Positions 23,901 through 36,222 of a DNA stretch of 64,000 nt are shown here, in pieces. Under the pieces are notes generated by a model. That model ran no database searches, was not told where the DNA came from, and saw only the letters and a program-made list of their open reading frames with translations. Within the stretch, counting starts at the first letter, position 1. Each line of letters opens with the position of its first letter. The stretch is from Moringa oleifera (Eukaryota > Streptophyta > Magnoliopsida > Brassicales > Moringaceae), in NCBI GenBank assembly GCA_021397835.1, contig JAJFZO010000747.1, positions 374,501-438,500 of the forward strand, read 5' to 3'. The position numbers and the translations under genes were made by a program.

Positions 23901-26545
23901 ATGGCATCTTATGGTGGTAGCCTAGACACATCAGCAAACGCAGCAGGGAACTTCACTTTCTCCACGCACCCATTCATGACCACAACTTTCACTGACCTCC
24001 TTGCCTCCTCTGCTGACGATGAGCCCAAGGCCACCACGACCACCGGGGATGATATCAAGCGTGGCTCGTCGTTGTCGGATCGAATCGCCGAGAGAACTGG
24101 GTTGGGTGTGCCCAAGTTCAAGTCGATCTCTCCACCTTCTCTGCCTCTCTCTCCTTCCTCATTCTCCCCTTCTTCTTACTTCTCTATCCCTCCTGGGTTG
24201 AGCCCAGCTGAGCTTCTGGATTCTCCTGTTCTCTTAAGCTCCTCCAACGTATGTCTACTATTGCTCTGTTTGATTGTTTACCGATACAAATGAATCCGAA
24301 CATTTTATTTGCTCTCGTTTGATTTGGTTTTCGTTTTCTTAGAAGCCGTACAATCAAAAGAATTTCCATTTTCACTTGCTTAATATCCTTGGTTTTCTGA
24401 GAGACCAAACTGAGGACCAGACTGGTTTTATGGTTGCTCTATCTTGTTTGTCTGAAACTTTGCTTTGAAATTTCTACTTTTGTTTCTGAATTAATCGGCT
24501 TTTCTGATGTTTATTCAACGGCTTTGACACAATCGGATTGATGGGTTTATCTCCTTCTTGCTTGTTTTCTCGTACAGATTCTGCCATCTCCGACTACCGG
24601 GACTTTTCCAGCTCAGGTTTTCAACTGGAAAAGCAATTCAGGCAGCAACCAACAAGACATCAAACAGGAAGACAAGAACAACTACTATGATTTCTCGTTC
24701 CAGCCCCAAACAAGATCCTTCACTACCTCATCAACAATGTTCCAATCTTCAACCACCTCAATCCCAACTGTAAGTAACATCAATCCAAGCAATTCCATTG
24801 AATTAATCTTGATTTGTCCTAAACCATTCTGATGATTCTCTTAAATTTTCAGACAACACAGCAAGCATGGAGTTTTCAAGAATCTTCCAAGCCAGATGTG
24901 GTGAAACCTGATTATGCTCCGATGAAGAGCTTCTCCCCTGAGATTTCTGCAATTCAGACTAACACTCAAGTCAACGGTGGTGGTCAATCCGATTACGGAA
25001 GTTACCATCAACAAGCACCGTCGTATAGAGAGAGTAGGAAATCGGATGATGGGTATAATTGGAGGAAATATGGGCAGAAACAAGTGAAAGGAAGCGAAAA
25101 TCCAAGGAGTTATTACAAGTGCACGTACCCCAATTGCCCAACCAAGAAGAAAGTGGAGAGGTCCTTAGATGGGCAGATTACTGAGATTGTTTACAAGGGT
25201 ACACATAATCATCCCAAGCCTCAGTCTACCAGGAGAGCTTCGTCCGCATCGTTATCATCCATAGCTTCTTCTCATGCAAGTCAGGGCACTAATCGTCCTT
25301 CTGGTGAAATCCCAGATCAGTCTTTTGTCACACATGGTAGTGGACAGATGGATTCTGCTGCAACACCAGAGAACTCTTCGATATCCATGGGGGATGATGA
25401 TTTTGATCAGAGCTCCCAGAGGAGCAAATCAGGAGCTGATGACTTGGATGAAGATGAACCGGATGCCAAAAGATGGTAAGTTTCGCAGTTGATCAAGTAT
25501 ACTGTTGGTATCCAAAATTGTTTAGTTCTTTGTCATCTTACTAAATTTTCACATGTTATTTTCCAGGAAAAGGGAAGGTGAAAATGAAGGAATCTCAGCA
25601 GCTGGTAACAGAACAGTGAGAGAACCCAGAGTTGTGGTTCAGACAACCAGTGACATTGATATCCTGGATGATGGGTACAGATGGAGAAAATATGGGCAAA
25701 AAGTGGTCAAAGGAAATCCAAATCCAAGGTAAAACCTCACTTTCATTTCTTACTTTCAGTTCTTTTTCCTAACTTAGAAGAATCTGTTCTGCTTTCAAAG
25801 CGCTAGAGTAATTGAGTTCTTCAGGGTTTCTATCCATAGTTCCTTGGGCATCTTCCACGGATATACCTTCTTTTGTCATGGTTTATATATATAGCTTAAA
25901 AGTGGATGGATTCTTACTGTCTGTCTTTTGGGTACAGTTTAGTCCCCCTCAAAAAGGATACATTTTTGAGTATTCTTTGGTGGGGAGGGTATGTTCCCTA
26001 AAAAATGGATCTGGATTTAGTCCCAAGTTGAAAGTTTCTGTCTCATCTTTTTGACTCAAACTCATTCGGCTTATGTTCTAATCATCTGATTCGTCAAATG
26101 ACATAACAGGAGCTACTACAAGTGCACACATCCAGGATGCCCTGTAAGAAAACATGTTGAGCGAGCATCCCATGATCTCAGGGCAGTCATCACAACCTAT
26201 GAAGGGAAGCACAACCATGATGTTCCAGCTGCTCGCGGCAGCGGCAGCCATTCCGCCAACAGGCCTTTCTCTGATAACAACAACAATGGCAATGCAGCCA
26301 TGGCAATAAGGCCGTCAGCTCTTCCGGACAACTCCATGATCAACCCTCTTCGCAATCCTCGGCTACCCTCAGCAGAAGAAGGGCAAGCGCCCTTCAGTCT
26401 CGAGATGCTGCAGAGCTCCGGGTACGCAGGATTTGGAAACACTTTTGGGTCTTACATTTCGCAGGCACCACATTCAGACAATGTCTTCTCTAAAACCAAA
26501 GAGGAACCAAGAGACGACCTGTTTCTCGAATCTCTGCTTTGTTGA
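23901..26545 (+). CDS. WRKY33: Group I WRKY transcription factor, WRKY33 type
   Basis: This nuclear DNA-binding factor recognises W-boxes. WRKY33 orthologues are MAP-kinase targets in defence against necrotrophs and in camalexin-type responses. Five exons: 23901-24248, 24578-24769, 24853-25475, 25567-25728 and 26110-26545, giving 586 residues. Two WRKYGQK domains are present, at about residues 250-256 and 427-433. Each is followed by a C2H2 zinc site (CTYPNCP...HNH and CTHPGCP...HNH). The intron inside the C-terminal domain, splitting an Arg codon after NPNP, is the hallmark position of WRKY genes. The N-terminal Ser-Pro cluster (about residues 76-109: [22 protein letters not shown]) is the MAPK docking and phosphorylation region typical of WRKY33. 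The protein ends LFLESLLC. The start fits homologues and has no upstream ATG in the leader. The gene is complete. Confidence 0.93.
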
Positions 26546-27752
26546 AAGCTAACGCTGGAACTGATGAACGGTGTTGGGATTAGAACACTGGAAGAATAAG
26601 AAGCTCAGATTCATTTATTTATTGGAAGTAATTTCACGTTCTGTCTGATTGTTTTGTATATTTCTGACAGGAATTTGAGTTTTGTATATTCAGCTTTGTA
26701 TGATCTAGGAGTTTGTAAAATTTTCATTTTTTTATTGCTTTGAGGCCCTTCTTCCTTGGTCAACGTTCGAGAGCCTCATTTCACTTTTTGTATTAGTTAA
26801 ATTAATTTAATTTAAATCACAGAATTTTATTTAAAATGATATTATTTTAAACAAAATGGAGATAAAACGTCAAAATCAAAACAAAAACAAAATATCTTCA
26901 CCCACCCAATGATCTATATCTCTTTCTTTGGACCCATAAGTCCAAAGGATGGAACGCGCAACCACTAGCAGGCGGCCGGACTGTAGGTCCCACACGGAAC
27001 TGTAACAGCCAATAGGGATTGTTTGAATGAGTCAAAGATGAGGGGCTGGAATTGCTTCGGGCACACGTTAGTCAAAGTCAAGGATCAATCACACCCATCT
27101 ACCAGCTTGCTCCCCTCCTTTCAGTCCACATTCATCTCTCCTTATAAATAAGAGAACATGATTTTTTTTTTATGTCTTTTATTTTTATTAATATATAATT
27201 AATTTTTTAAAAATAGATAATCAAAATATTTTTCTCTTATTATTATTAATGTATTAATTTATAATATTTTTAAAAATAAAAATATTATATAAATAAAAAA
27301 CTTTTAATGATTATTTTTATTAAATTATAACATGTCAAAAATTCAATACAACTGAAATCAACCAAAAAAAATCTCAATCAATATTTTTTATCTTTTTATT
27401 TATTTTTCTTACAAAATTTAATTTTTATAATGAAATGTTAAAAAAATTATGTAATTAAGTTAATAGTATTTAATGTTTAGAGATAATATAAGGCAAAATT
27501 GAAAGTTGTTTAAAAGGGTGGTGTTGGCGTGAAAAACACGCTGCATTTAATATTAATAGAGAAAGGGATGGCCCGATGGTTCTCGTTGCCCACCGACCTA
27601 ACAAATCCCTAATCTAATTGCTTGTCTAAACAGTGACGTATTGCATAATCCAATTTTAAAAGACTTTATTAACTCATTAATCTCTTTTTTAATTAACCAG
27701 GCACGTGGCCGTTAGCCCAAGCCCATGCTAAAATGGGCCATGCTTGACACCC
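26546..27752. other. WRKY33 3' UTR and AT-rich spacer
   Basis: The first 200 bases are probably WRKY33 3' UTR. The stretch 27,150-27,500 is AT-rich. A short GC-richer piece (26,930-27,130) contains several GTCAAAG-like motifs. No gene was recognised. Confidence 0.55.
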
Positions 27753-27971
27753 AGCCCGGTCTGGCCCACAAAGTAAGGTAATGTGTGGCGCTAAGAATTA
27801 TTTTGGATAGCCAATGGCTTGACAAGCCCAGTATATTCAACCTATTAGTGGGTCCAAGCCCAGTATGGCCCACAAACTAACGTTAATGTATGGGCCTATA
27901 AATTATTTTGGATAGCCCATGATGTTCTCCAGCCTAGAGTGGCCCATGTGCAAAGATTAATACGTGGGCCC
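27753..27971. repeat. Degenerate tandem repeat with GGCCCA boxes upstream of the methyltransferase-like gene
   Basis: Two copies of a roughly 70-base block (27753-27823 and 27856-27922) share AGCCC, TGGCCCACAAA, a GTAATGT/TTAATGT core and AATTATTTTGGATAGCC. A third, partial copy (27931-27971) keeps AGCCTAGAGTGGCCCA and ends GTGGGCCC. TGGGCC/GGCCCA is the site II/TCP-type promoter motif common in plant housekeeping promoters. Confidence 0.75.
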
Positions 27972-28156
27972 TTGGATCATGTTAAGTAACAGCCCACGGG
28001 CTTTAAAAGGGCCATACAGCGGCCAGGGCAGGGAAAATAAATTGTAGAATCCCTATTTTACCCTGAAATTATCGCTTTATTTGCAAGTTCAGTCCTCCTC
28101 ACTTGGCGCCAATTCTATGATCTTTTTCAATTTGCTGTTACACATAAAGACGATTC

Positions 28157-29623
28157 ATGGAGGCACTCGCTCGGAAACACAACCTCAAGAACGTACTCGT
28201 GCGCGTCCTTTCCTTCGTCGTCCTCATATTCGCCGTCCATATTGCTTACCTTGTGACTGTCAAAGGCGGAACCTGCAACTCTGTTAACTTCTGCTTCAAC
28301 TATGTCTCCTCGCCCTCATCAGCCGCGGTGTCTGCTAGCAAATCCCGGGAACTCGTGGATTACTTCTCGTCCATATTTCAAGATTTAATAGCCGAGGGAT
28401 ATCTCTCCCCGAACTCGAAGTCTCTCTGCGTTGAAACCAGGAACGGAGAAGACGTCCTCGCGCTGAGAGAAATCGGCGTCTCTGATGCCGTTGAGGTCTC
28501 CAAGAAGGCGTCTCCGCGGCTTATTTTCTCCGGCGAGGCTCATTCGCAGCCGTTTGATGACAATACCTTCGATTTCGAGTTTATCGGGAACGGCGATCTG
28601 GACGAATCGGTTGGACCGGTGGAGTTCGCGTCGGAAATCACTCGCACGCTAAAACCGGGCGGATTCTTGGTGCTCCACACTAAGGCCAAAGATTTGTATA
28701 GCTTACACTCGTTTCTTAATTTGCTGAACTGTTGCAAGCTGATCAAAGCACGTGAAATCGACGGCCCTGGTGCGTCGACGATTCGCGAGATCGTGATGAA
28801 GAAAGAAACCGATAATCTCGGCCATGAACAGAGAAATCCTCGACTGTTCAGTGGCAATTCAGGTATTAAATGCTATGTTCCGGGGTATAAACGCGATGTA
28901 ATCCGTGAAGCAGAGCCGTTGATAGAACAGGAGCCCCTAAAACCATGGCTTACATTCAAAAGAAACATGAAGGGCATGAGATATCTCACTTCAATGGTAG
29001 ATATTAGCTTCAAGAGAAAGTACATATACGTTGACGTTGGAGCTCGGAGTTATGCTTCGAGCATAGGCAGTTGGTTCATGAAGCAGTACCCAAAACAGAA
29101 CAAAACCTTTGAAATCTACGCCATAGAAGCCAACAAAACTTTTCACAGAGAGTATTTAAGGAAGAAAGGGGTCACTTTGTTGCCCTATGCTGCGTGGGTG
29201 AGAAACGAAACTCTGTTTTTCAAGATCACGAGAGAGCCAAGAAAGAAAAAGATGGAGGAAAGCAGAGGGAGTAGAGGGATGGGAAGAATAGAAAACGTGC
29301 AGTCATCAATGCGTTTCCTATCAGATGCAGACAAGATTGACGGGTTCGATTTCGCAGGATGGTTGAAGAGCACTGCTACCGAGAGAGATTTCGTCGTGGT
29401 GAAGATGGATGTGGAAGGGACAGAGTTTCACCTGATTGAAAGGATGGTTGACACAGGAGCTATCTGTTTGGTGGATGAGATTTTCTTGGAGTGCCATTAC
29501 GATGAGTGGCAGAAGAGCTGCCCCGGACAGAGAAGCAACAAGTATCACAGGACGTATGCTCAATGCGTGCAGCTTTTTAGGTCTCTCAGAGAGAATGGAG
29601 TTCTTGTGCATCAATGGTGGTGA
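28157..29623 (+). CDS. Membrane-anchored methyltransferase-like protein (type 11-like + DUF7870/FkbM-like), intronless
   Basis: A 488-residue single-exon protein of a plant family annotated as SAM-dependent methyltransferase superfamily with a C-terminal DUF7870. An uncharged segment at about residues 14-36 (VLVRVLSFVVLIFAVHIAYLV) behind a short basic N-terminus suggests a type II membrane protein, probably of the secretory pathway. The first fold (about 85-215) resembles a type 11 methyltransferase (PFDDNTFDFEFI, then LKPGGFLVLHTKA). Its motif I is unlike GxGxG (CVETRNGED), so SAM binding there is doubtful. The second fold resembles FkbM: YIYVDVGARSY near 288, IYAIEANKTF, and VVVKMDVEGTEF near 413. 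The substrate is unknown. The start is the first ATG. Promoter repeats with GGCCCA boxes lie 190-400 bases upstream. Confidence 0.8.
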   Translation: MEALARKHNLKNVLVRVLSFVVLIFAVHIAYLVTVKGGTCNSVNFCFNYVSSPSSAAVSASKSRELVDYFSSIFQDLIAEGYLSPNSKSLCVETRNGEDVLALREIGVSDAVEVSKKASPRLIFSGEAHSQPFDDNTFDFEFIGNGDLDESVGPVEFASEITRTLKPGGFLVLHTKAKDLYSLHSFLNLLNCCKLIKAREIDGPGASTIREIVMKKETDNLGHEQRNPRLFSGNSGIKCYVPGYKRDVIREAEPLIEQEPLKPWLTFKRNMKGMRYLTSMVDISFKRKYIYVDVGARSYASSIGSWFMKQYPKQNKTFEIYAIEANKTFHREYLRKKGVTLLPYAAWVRNETLFFKITREPRKKKMEESRGSRGMGRIENVQSSMRFLSDADKIDGFDFAGWLKSTATERDFVVVKMDVEGTEFHLIERMVDTGAICLVDEIFLECHYDEWQKSCPGQRSNKYHRTYAQCVQLFRSLRENGVLVHQWW

Positions 29624-30528
29624 CTGCTAACAATTTTTCGGTCTCTGTCGACATGCTTGTCTGTCATTCATGTTTCTGATTCTTTCATTTTTTAGGCCTT
29701 TCAGTGAATGAAAATAGTCTTATTGCTTCTGGATAAAAGAGTATGTGGATCCATTTAAATGCCCTTTCAGTGTAAATGAAAGAAAGTGTGATTCTTGCAA
29801 TCTCTGAAGCCATATGGAATACTCAGGCCAAACCAGGTGGCTGATCTGCTGCTACTTCCGTATTGAAGTTCTTTCTGTCACACCAAAGTCAGTGCAACTA
29901 AGGATAGGAAGTCAACTCTGTTCACGCAAATTCAGATAAACTGAAGATGTGAAATGAAGCTGTAGATTAGTGGTCAATTGTTTGAAGTTTAAGACCAAGT
30001 GATTGGCCTTAAGTGGTGATCAAAGAACTTTCACCCGAGAGGCAAGAACATGAACCATCAATTGAGCAAAACAGATACTGAGCAGGAGTTTTACATGATA
30101 TCCACTAAATATGGGATCGAGTTTTTTTTGCTTTAACAGAAGAACATGACATGGGAATTACAGGAGACCATCATATCCGGATTCCAAATTGTGTGGATGG
30201 GAGCAAAGCTGCCGATTTACATGGTAACTTCCTTCTATTTGCATGGCCAGTTTCAACTTTTATCAACTTGACCTCAGAAAACTTCTCTCTTTGTCTGTGT
30301 CTCTCGCCCTCTTTCAACCCATCTCACAGCCATACTTCCCATTCTTTCCTCGCCTTTTCCATCCACTTTGACTATTTATTTACGCAGTCTCTTTGTGTTC
30401 CTGTTTTCCGAGAAAACAACAACAATTCTATCACATTCACAGAACAATCAACGAGCTCTTTCTCTTTTTCATTTCTTCTTCAACTTCCAAAACTTTTCAC
30501 TTTTGGCTATAAATTTCCAGAAATAAAG
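29624..30528. other. 3' UTR of the methyltransferase-like gene and CHX leader/promoter
   Basis: About 900 bases. The last 380, from an ATG at 30151, stay open in frame with the CHX ORF. They are T/C-rich and look like a 5' leader rather than family protein sequence (see findings). Confidence 0.55.
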
Positions 30529-33253
30529 ATGAATGAAAAAGGGCTCACCGTGAGTTATGGGCCTGTTCATGGACCCATCGGCCCCCAACTCATGGTGTGT
30601 CAGAAAACCCACCTTGTTGTCTCTAATGGTGTCTGGTTTGGAGCTGATCCTCTCAAGTATTCGGTTCCTCTTGTGTTGCTTCAGATCACTTTGATATCCC
30701 TCACCACAAGACTTGTTTACCAGTTGCTCAGACCCTTGCGACAAAGCATGATTACTGCTCAAATTCTCGTAAACTTCCTCACACTCTCTTGCCTTTTTCA
30801 TCTGAAACTTTCTCGCATGCATTATTTTCCATGAAAATCTAATCATAAAGCAGCCAAGAAGGAAGTATTTCGATTTCTATTCATTCTCATGTTGTTGTAC
30901 TTCTCTGATTGTAACTGTTGGATATCTTTTGTCTCAACCAGACTGGAGTGATCTTGGGCCCGACCTTGCTAGGCCGTAACACCAAGTATCTGAACGCAGT
31001 GCTTCCACCGGATGGCAAGGTCATCCTCCAAACGATTTCAAACATTGGGTTAGTGATTCACTTGTTTCTCACGGGAGTGAGGATCGATACGAGCATGTTG
31101 AGGCAAGTAGGCAACCACGCAGTGCTAATCGGAAGCTTCGGTTACGCAGTGTCCTTCATCTTCGGCAGCGTGGCCTTCGTCTGGTTAACTAAAGCCATGG
31201 GTGAAATTCCTCATAGTTTGAAACTCTCCCTGCGTTACATTGTGACGATCAACTGTGTGACTTCGTTCCCTGTCATAACCAGCCTCCTTGCTGATCTAAA
31301 CCTTCTGAACTCAGAACTGGGTCGGTTAGCCACAAAAGTGACGATGGTCAGCGACCTACTTGGAACCTTCTTGGTCGTTGTAGTCCGGTTAAGTCTGCGA
31401 GATTCAGCAATCCTCTCAATCTGGGCGGTGTTAAGCAACGTTGGGTTCGTGCTTCTTGTTCTAACGGTCTTTCGGCCTATGGTAATATGGATAGCCAGAC
31501 GATCCACTGAAGGAGATCCGTCCACACAAGAGATCCCCTTCATCCCTATTTTATTGATACTCCTGGGGGTTTCTCTCACGGCTGAAGTTCTCGGCTTCTA
31601 TGCAGCCTTTGGTGCTTTCTGTTTAGGTATTGCAATACCTGATGGACCTCCATTAGGAGCAGCTTTAGTGCATAAGCTTGATACCATGGCAACAGGCTTG
31701 CTGCTTCCTATTTTCATCGCCATTAGTGGCTTGCAGACCAACTTCTTTTCAGCCCTAGATACTCGTCCCATTCTCATTGAGCTCATCATCCTCCTCGGCT
31801 ACCTCGGCAAGTTCGCCGGCACCATTGCCACCGGACTCTACTGCAGCCTGCAATTCTGGGATGCATTCTCTCTTGCTCTCATCATGTGTTGCAAAGGCAT
31901 CATCGAGGTCTCCATATTCATCATCTGGAAAGATAACAAGGTACAATTCATCAATCTCGATGATCCGTCCATGTTCTTGGCCTCAGTGAATTAATTCTTC
32001 CGTCTTATATGTTTCTGTCTGCGCAGATATTGACTGCTCAAACATTTATCCTTCTCATAGTCACGATGCTGTTGATAACTGGGATTGCGAGACCCTTGGT
32101 GGTGTATCTATACGACCCATCAAAGAGATATAAGACGAAGAGCAGGAGGACAATTGCGCACAGCAATCAAAGGAAGATCCAGCTGAGGATGCTTGTCTGC
32201 ATTCATAACGTGGACAGTGTTCCGATCATTATAGACCTCCTTGAAGCCTCCAACCCCACGAGATTCAGCCCAATTTCCATCTTCGTCGTGCACCTCATGG
32301 AGCTCAGAGGCCGAGCCACGTCCATACTGGTCCCTCATCACCACCTCAACAAGCTCAACTCCAACGCCAGCCGCTCTGAGCACGTCGTCAACGCCTTCAA
32401 GCATTTCGAGCAGCAGCACCAAGGCAGTGTCATGGCGCAGCACTTCACTGCTGTTGCACCGTACGCTACGATGCACAACGATATATGCACGCTTGCTTTG
32501 GACAAGAAAGCGACCATCGTCATTGTTCCTTTCTACAAGCAGTACGCCATTGATGGATCAGTAGGAACTACAAACCACTCCATCAGGAACGTCAACAGGA
32601 ATGTCCTTGAGAAGGCGCCGTGCTCAGTCGGAATCCTCATCGATCGGAAACAGATTGCGGGGAAAGTCACGGCCATAACTGACAACGACTTGTATCAAAT
32701 TGCGATGCTCTTTCTTGGTGGACCTGATGATCTGGAGGCACTCGCCCTCTGCAAACGCATGGCTGAGCACTCAAAAGTTGGTCTTACTGTCGTTCATTTT
32801 AAGCACAAGAAACACCAAGAGGAGAAGATTAACAACCTTGAAAACCAGCAGATCAACGACTTTCGGGACAACTCGACAAGCAAAGATAAGATCCATTACA
32901 AGGAGGAGATAGTGAGGGATGGAGTGGATACTACGCAGGTAATTGGTTCTCTGCAAAGCGATTACGACTTAGTCATGGTAGGAAGATACCATGACCATGA
33001 ATCTCCACTTCTATTAGGCCTATCGGAGTGGAGCGAATGCCCTGAGCTTGGTGTAATCGGAGACATGCTAGCCTCGCCGGATTTCCATTTTTCAGTCCTG
33101 GTAGTGCAACAACAACCAGAAGGTCTCATGATGGCAGAGAGTCACCACCACCACCACCACCTCCCTATCTATGACGAAAAACCAGTCGATACGAGGGTAC
33201 ATCCTCAGTTCATCGATGGAGATTGTACACCGATCCATATAAGAACGGAGTAG
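30529..33253 (+). CDS. Cation/H+ exchanger, CHX15-like (CPA2 family)
   Basis: CHX proteins are K+/H+ antiporters of endomembranes or plasma membrane in the CPA2 superfamily. Three exons: 30529-30768, 30942-31940 and 32027-33253, giving 821 residues, the usual CHX size. Residues from about 43 to 430 form a Na+/H+ exchanger-type bundle of about twelve hydrophobic segments, opening with TGVILGPTLLGRN. The transport Asp of the family is kept in VTMVSDLLG (about D218). The C-terminal half is the cytosolic CHX regulatory region with two universal-stress-like folds (LRMLVCIHNVDSVPIII; YDLVMVGRYH). The final 35 residues include a natural run of six histidines. The frame continues open upstream to an ATG at 30151. 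I chose MNEKGLTVSYG because its length before the first membrane segment fits the family. The CHX15 subgroup is my best guess from overall resemblance. Confidence 0.87.
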
Positions 33254-35763
33254 CTAGGCCAAGCATAACAAAATTAACTTCAAAAAGTTTCTTGCTATAG
33301 AGATCATAGGATTAAATTCATGTTGCTCTCTTGCCAATGGCATGATACCCATTTGGGTAACTGATCAATTAACTCAGTGAGGATATATAGTTTTGTCAAT
33401 ACAAGTTACATAATATTGTATTAATTTGCCAATGGCATGATATGGCCATGTTGTTAATCACTCAATATCCGTTGTTATTTAAGCTTAATTAATCTAAGTG
33501 CATGGTGTTTCTCTATTCAATTGTCATCAACAATTAATTAAGCATAATTAAAAGACATGTTACATCGATAACATCATGAGATTAAGACTTTAATTTGACT
33601 AATATTGGTATTGAAATTCACCCCCACATGGTCATCGTTCTAACGACCTCTCCGGCGACTGGACCCGTGAACTTGGCATCCGCGCTGCTTTTTGTCCTTA
33701 CTCCTAACCCAATCTTACACAAGGCTCAATGATCCATCGAGCTCATGGGGATCTCCGATCTGCTTATTTTAATTAATTAGATAATCAACTTGTTTATGTA
33801 CAGAGATAAACATTTTCTATTTATGAATTAAATAAATACATAATTTAATCATTCATTTCATTAAATTGATACATCTCATAAATTTTTAAAACATTAAAAA
33901 CAACTCAAATGGATTAAAAAATCTTAATTTAATATATGTTAAAAGTATAATATGGTCTTGGAGATGATTAAATGTGTTAACCGTCAAATAAATCAATAAA
34001 AATTTGCCCTGTTTAGGACAGACATTGTGCATGAATTCATGTGATTAACATCTTTTAATTAAAAAAGATTAAGCGGGTTAATTACAAAATTAACTTTAAT
34101 GACTTCGAAATCTATTATCTGCCAAAACTAGAACCGAGAAACCCTTGTGGAGTTTCGATCCTAATAAAATAATACATCATTGGTATGCATAATTAATTAA
34201 GAGGAGATGAGAATTAAAGTATATATTATCACTAACATTTAAGACGGAATCCATGTGAGGACTGTGTCATGCCATAGATGTTAGGGGTGATATGCCAGCT
34301 AGCTTGTTATCATTTATTTTTATGTAGCGTGGCCATGTGGCTACATGAGAACTTCTGGATTTATTCTATTAAATATACTTTACAACAACAAGCAAATTAA
34401 TAATACAATAGAGAGAGGTTGGCGCCTTTGTTCTCCAACATTAATTTCTCTCACAAACCCGTCCATCGATTTAGCTTTTCACCTCCAATTTGATTAACAA
34501 ATAAGTTTTTCTTTGGTTTATATTAATTAATTAAAATTTTTTATTTATCTGAACTGTTAATATTTTTAAGAGATATTGACACTCGCAATTTTGGGAGAAC
34601 TAAGTATGAGTTTAATAAATATACATGGGAAGCACAATGCATGTTACTAATCAACGAAGACAAAAGGATGACGAGTATTAATTATTCAAATGGCTTAAAA
34701 TCAATCGCTTGACTCTATCATGGCTTAAAGAATAAATGTAAAGTCATAATTAATCATCACCTTAAGCTATAATTAATCTAATCTCTCTTTCAACTCGTAC
34801 ATCATTACCCAATATTCCCTCTTTTTGTTGGCTAATGAATTATGATATTTCCTTAAGCATCTTTCCATCTTTTTTTAATAAACAATAATTAATACAGTTC
34901 ATATAATTAATTTCTTAATATATATGCTGCTTATTACCGCATAAAATATACAGTCGGTCCATGTTAATTAAGTCTAAGAAATTAATTTAGGTACGGGTTT
35001 TTCCTTTGCATTTGAGTGGCCCGATGCTTTGTCTATTTGTGATAAAATATTCAACAATATATGATTTTCATAACTACTCATATGAAACCCTAGATTAATC
35101 AAGCGATTTATTAGTTGGAATTTGGTAATTATAATAAGCAAATTGCAAGAGCTTATGTTACGCTACCATTCACGTTAATCATTGAGCTCCATCCGTCTAC
35201 ACATTGAGTTTCTTCAAAGTCACCTAATCGAAACTTAAGAAACCGAACAAATTAAGGGTATGCCAGATCTAGCCAAAGTAAGAAAAGTTGGTGATTTTTG
35301 AATCATAAATAAAAGTAAAATAGTTTTTGATTTATATTAACATTTTTATTGACAATATTTTAAAATAAAGAGCAAAATTATTTTATTTTACAAATCAAAA
35401 TAGTTGAATTTTTAGTGTGAGCTAGATCACAGAGAGGCTAGGGTTTGATTAAGAAATCACTTATGTCCATGGAGGATAAATCTATGGCCAAAGGAGAGAG
35501 ACAGGTTTGCTCACAATTAAATTGAGATGATCATCAGCTCATGAATCTTTAACTGAAAATGGAAATCCACCATTTTTATAACAGGCAGACTAAAAAAGCA
35601 AAAAGTTATATCCACAGAAAAACCAATACCCCTCGTACATTTCATGAAGAGAAAGAAGAGACCCCATTGCATAATTCCACCACCTTGCTCATCCGACCGG
35701 CACCCCACATCGGAAAAAAAAAAAAGAAAAGACCAAAAAAAAAAATGATAATAATAATAAGGG
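33254..35763. other. AT-rich intergenic spacer
   Basis: About 2.5 kb of AT-rich sequence between the CHX and PADRE genes. Short ORFs are not supported. Near 35,716-35,745 there are two A-rich runs within what is probably the PADRE 3' region. No transposon ends were recognised. Confidence 0.55.
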
Positions 35764-36222
35764 TTAGTCCTCGGAGATGCTGGCGAGATGAGGCCGCCAT
35801 ACTGCTACGCGGCCGTGCCGGCGATCCCTCCGGGAGGACTTCTTCTCTGATATGACTACTTCTTCTAAGTAACGTTCACAGTATGATACGTCATTGATAC
35901 TGCCGCACTTCTTCGGCTTCTTTGAAGACTTGTTCTGGTGGATTCCGCCTTTTTTCTTCTCGGGGACAGAAGAAGACGGGATCAAGAAGTAAATGCCGCC
36001 TCTTTTGAGCTCGGTCTCCGGCGAAAGGATCAAGATTTTCCTTACGACGCCATGAGAGCAGGGCTTGCTCAAGACATGATTAGGGTTCGCCTTGAGGATC
36101 TCGCCGGCCGTGACGGGGCCGGTCATCTCTTCTACGTGACCGCTCAGGTGAACTATCCGGATCAAATCTAGGGCTCCGCAGGGAAGAACACAAGCCAAAC
36201 AGCACCTTAAACTATTACCCAT
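35764..36222 (-). CDS. PADRE (DUF4228) domain protein, N-myristoylation signal
   Basis: A 152-residue single-exon protein of the plant-specific PADRE/DUF4228 family, whose members often respond to pathogens and abiotic stress; the mechanism is unknown. It starts MGNSLRCC: Gly2 and Ser/Cys nearby form a classic N-myristoylation plus palmitoylation signal, so membrane attachment is likely. The domain is visible as IRIVHLSGHVEEM, TAGEILKANPNHVLSKPCS and GGIYFLIPSSSVP. A Lys-rich insert follows, and the C-terminal family motif is VWRPHLASISED. An in-frame ATG twelve bases upstream (MHRI) exists, but the MGNS start is the family one. A TATA box lies about 110 bases upstream. Confidence 0.88.
   Translation of the reverse strand: MGNSLRCCLACVLPCGALDLIRIVHLSGHVEEMTGPVTAGEILKANPNHVLSKPCSHGVVRKILILSPETELKRGGIYFLIPSSSVPEKKKGGIHQNKSSKKPKKCGSINDVSYCERYLEEVVISEKKSSRRDRRHGRVAVWRPHLASISED

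Noticed and set aside
26197..26442. Minus-strand ORF opposite the WRKY33 last exon
   Set aside because: Shadow of the WRKY coding sequence.
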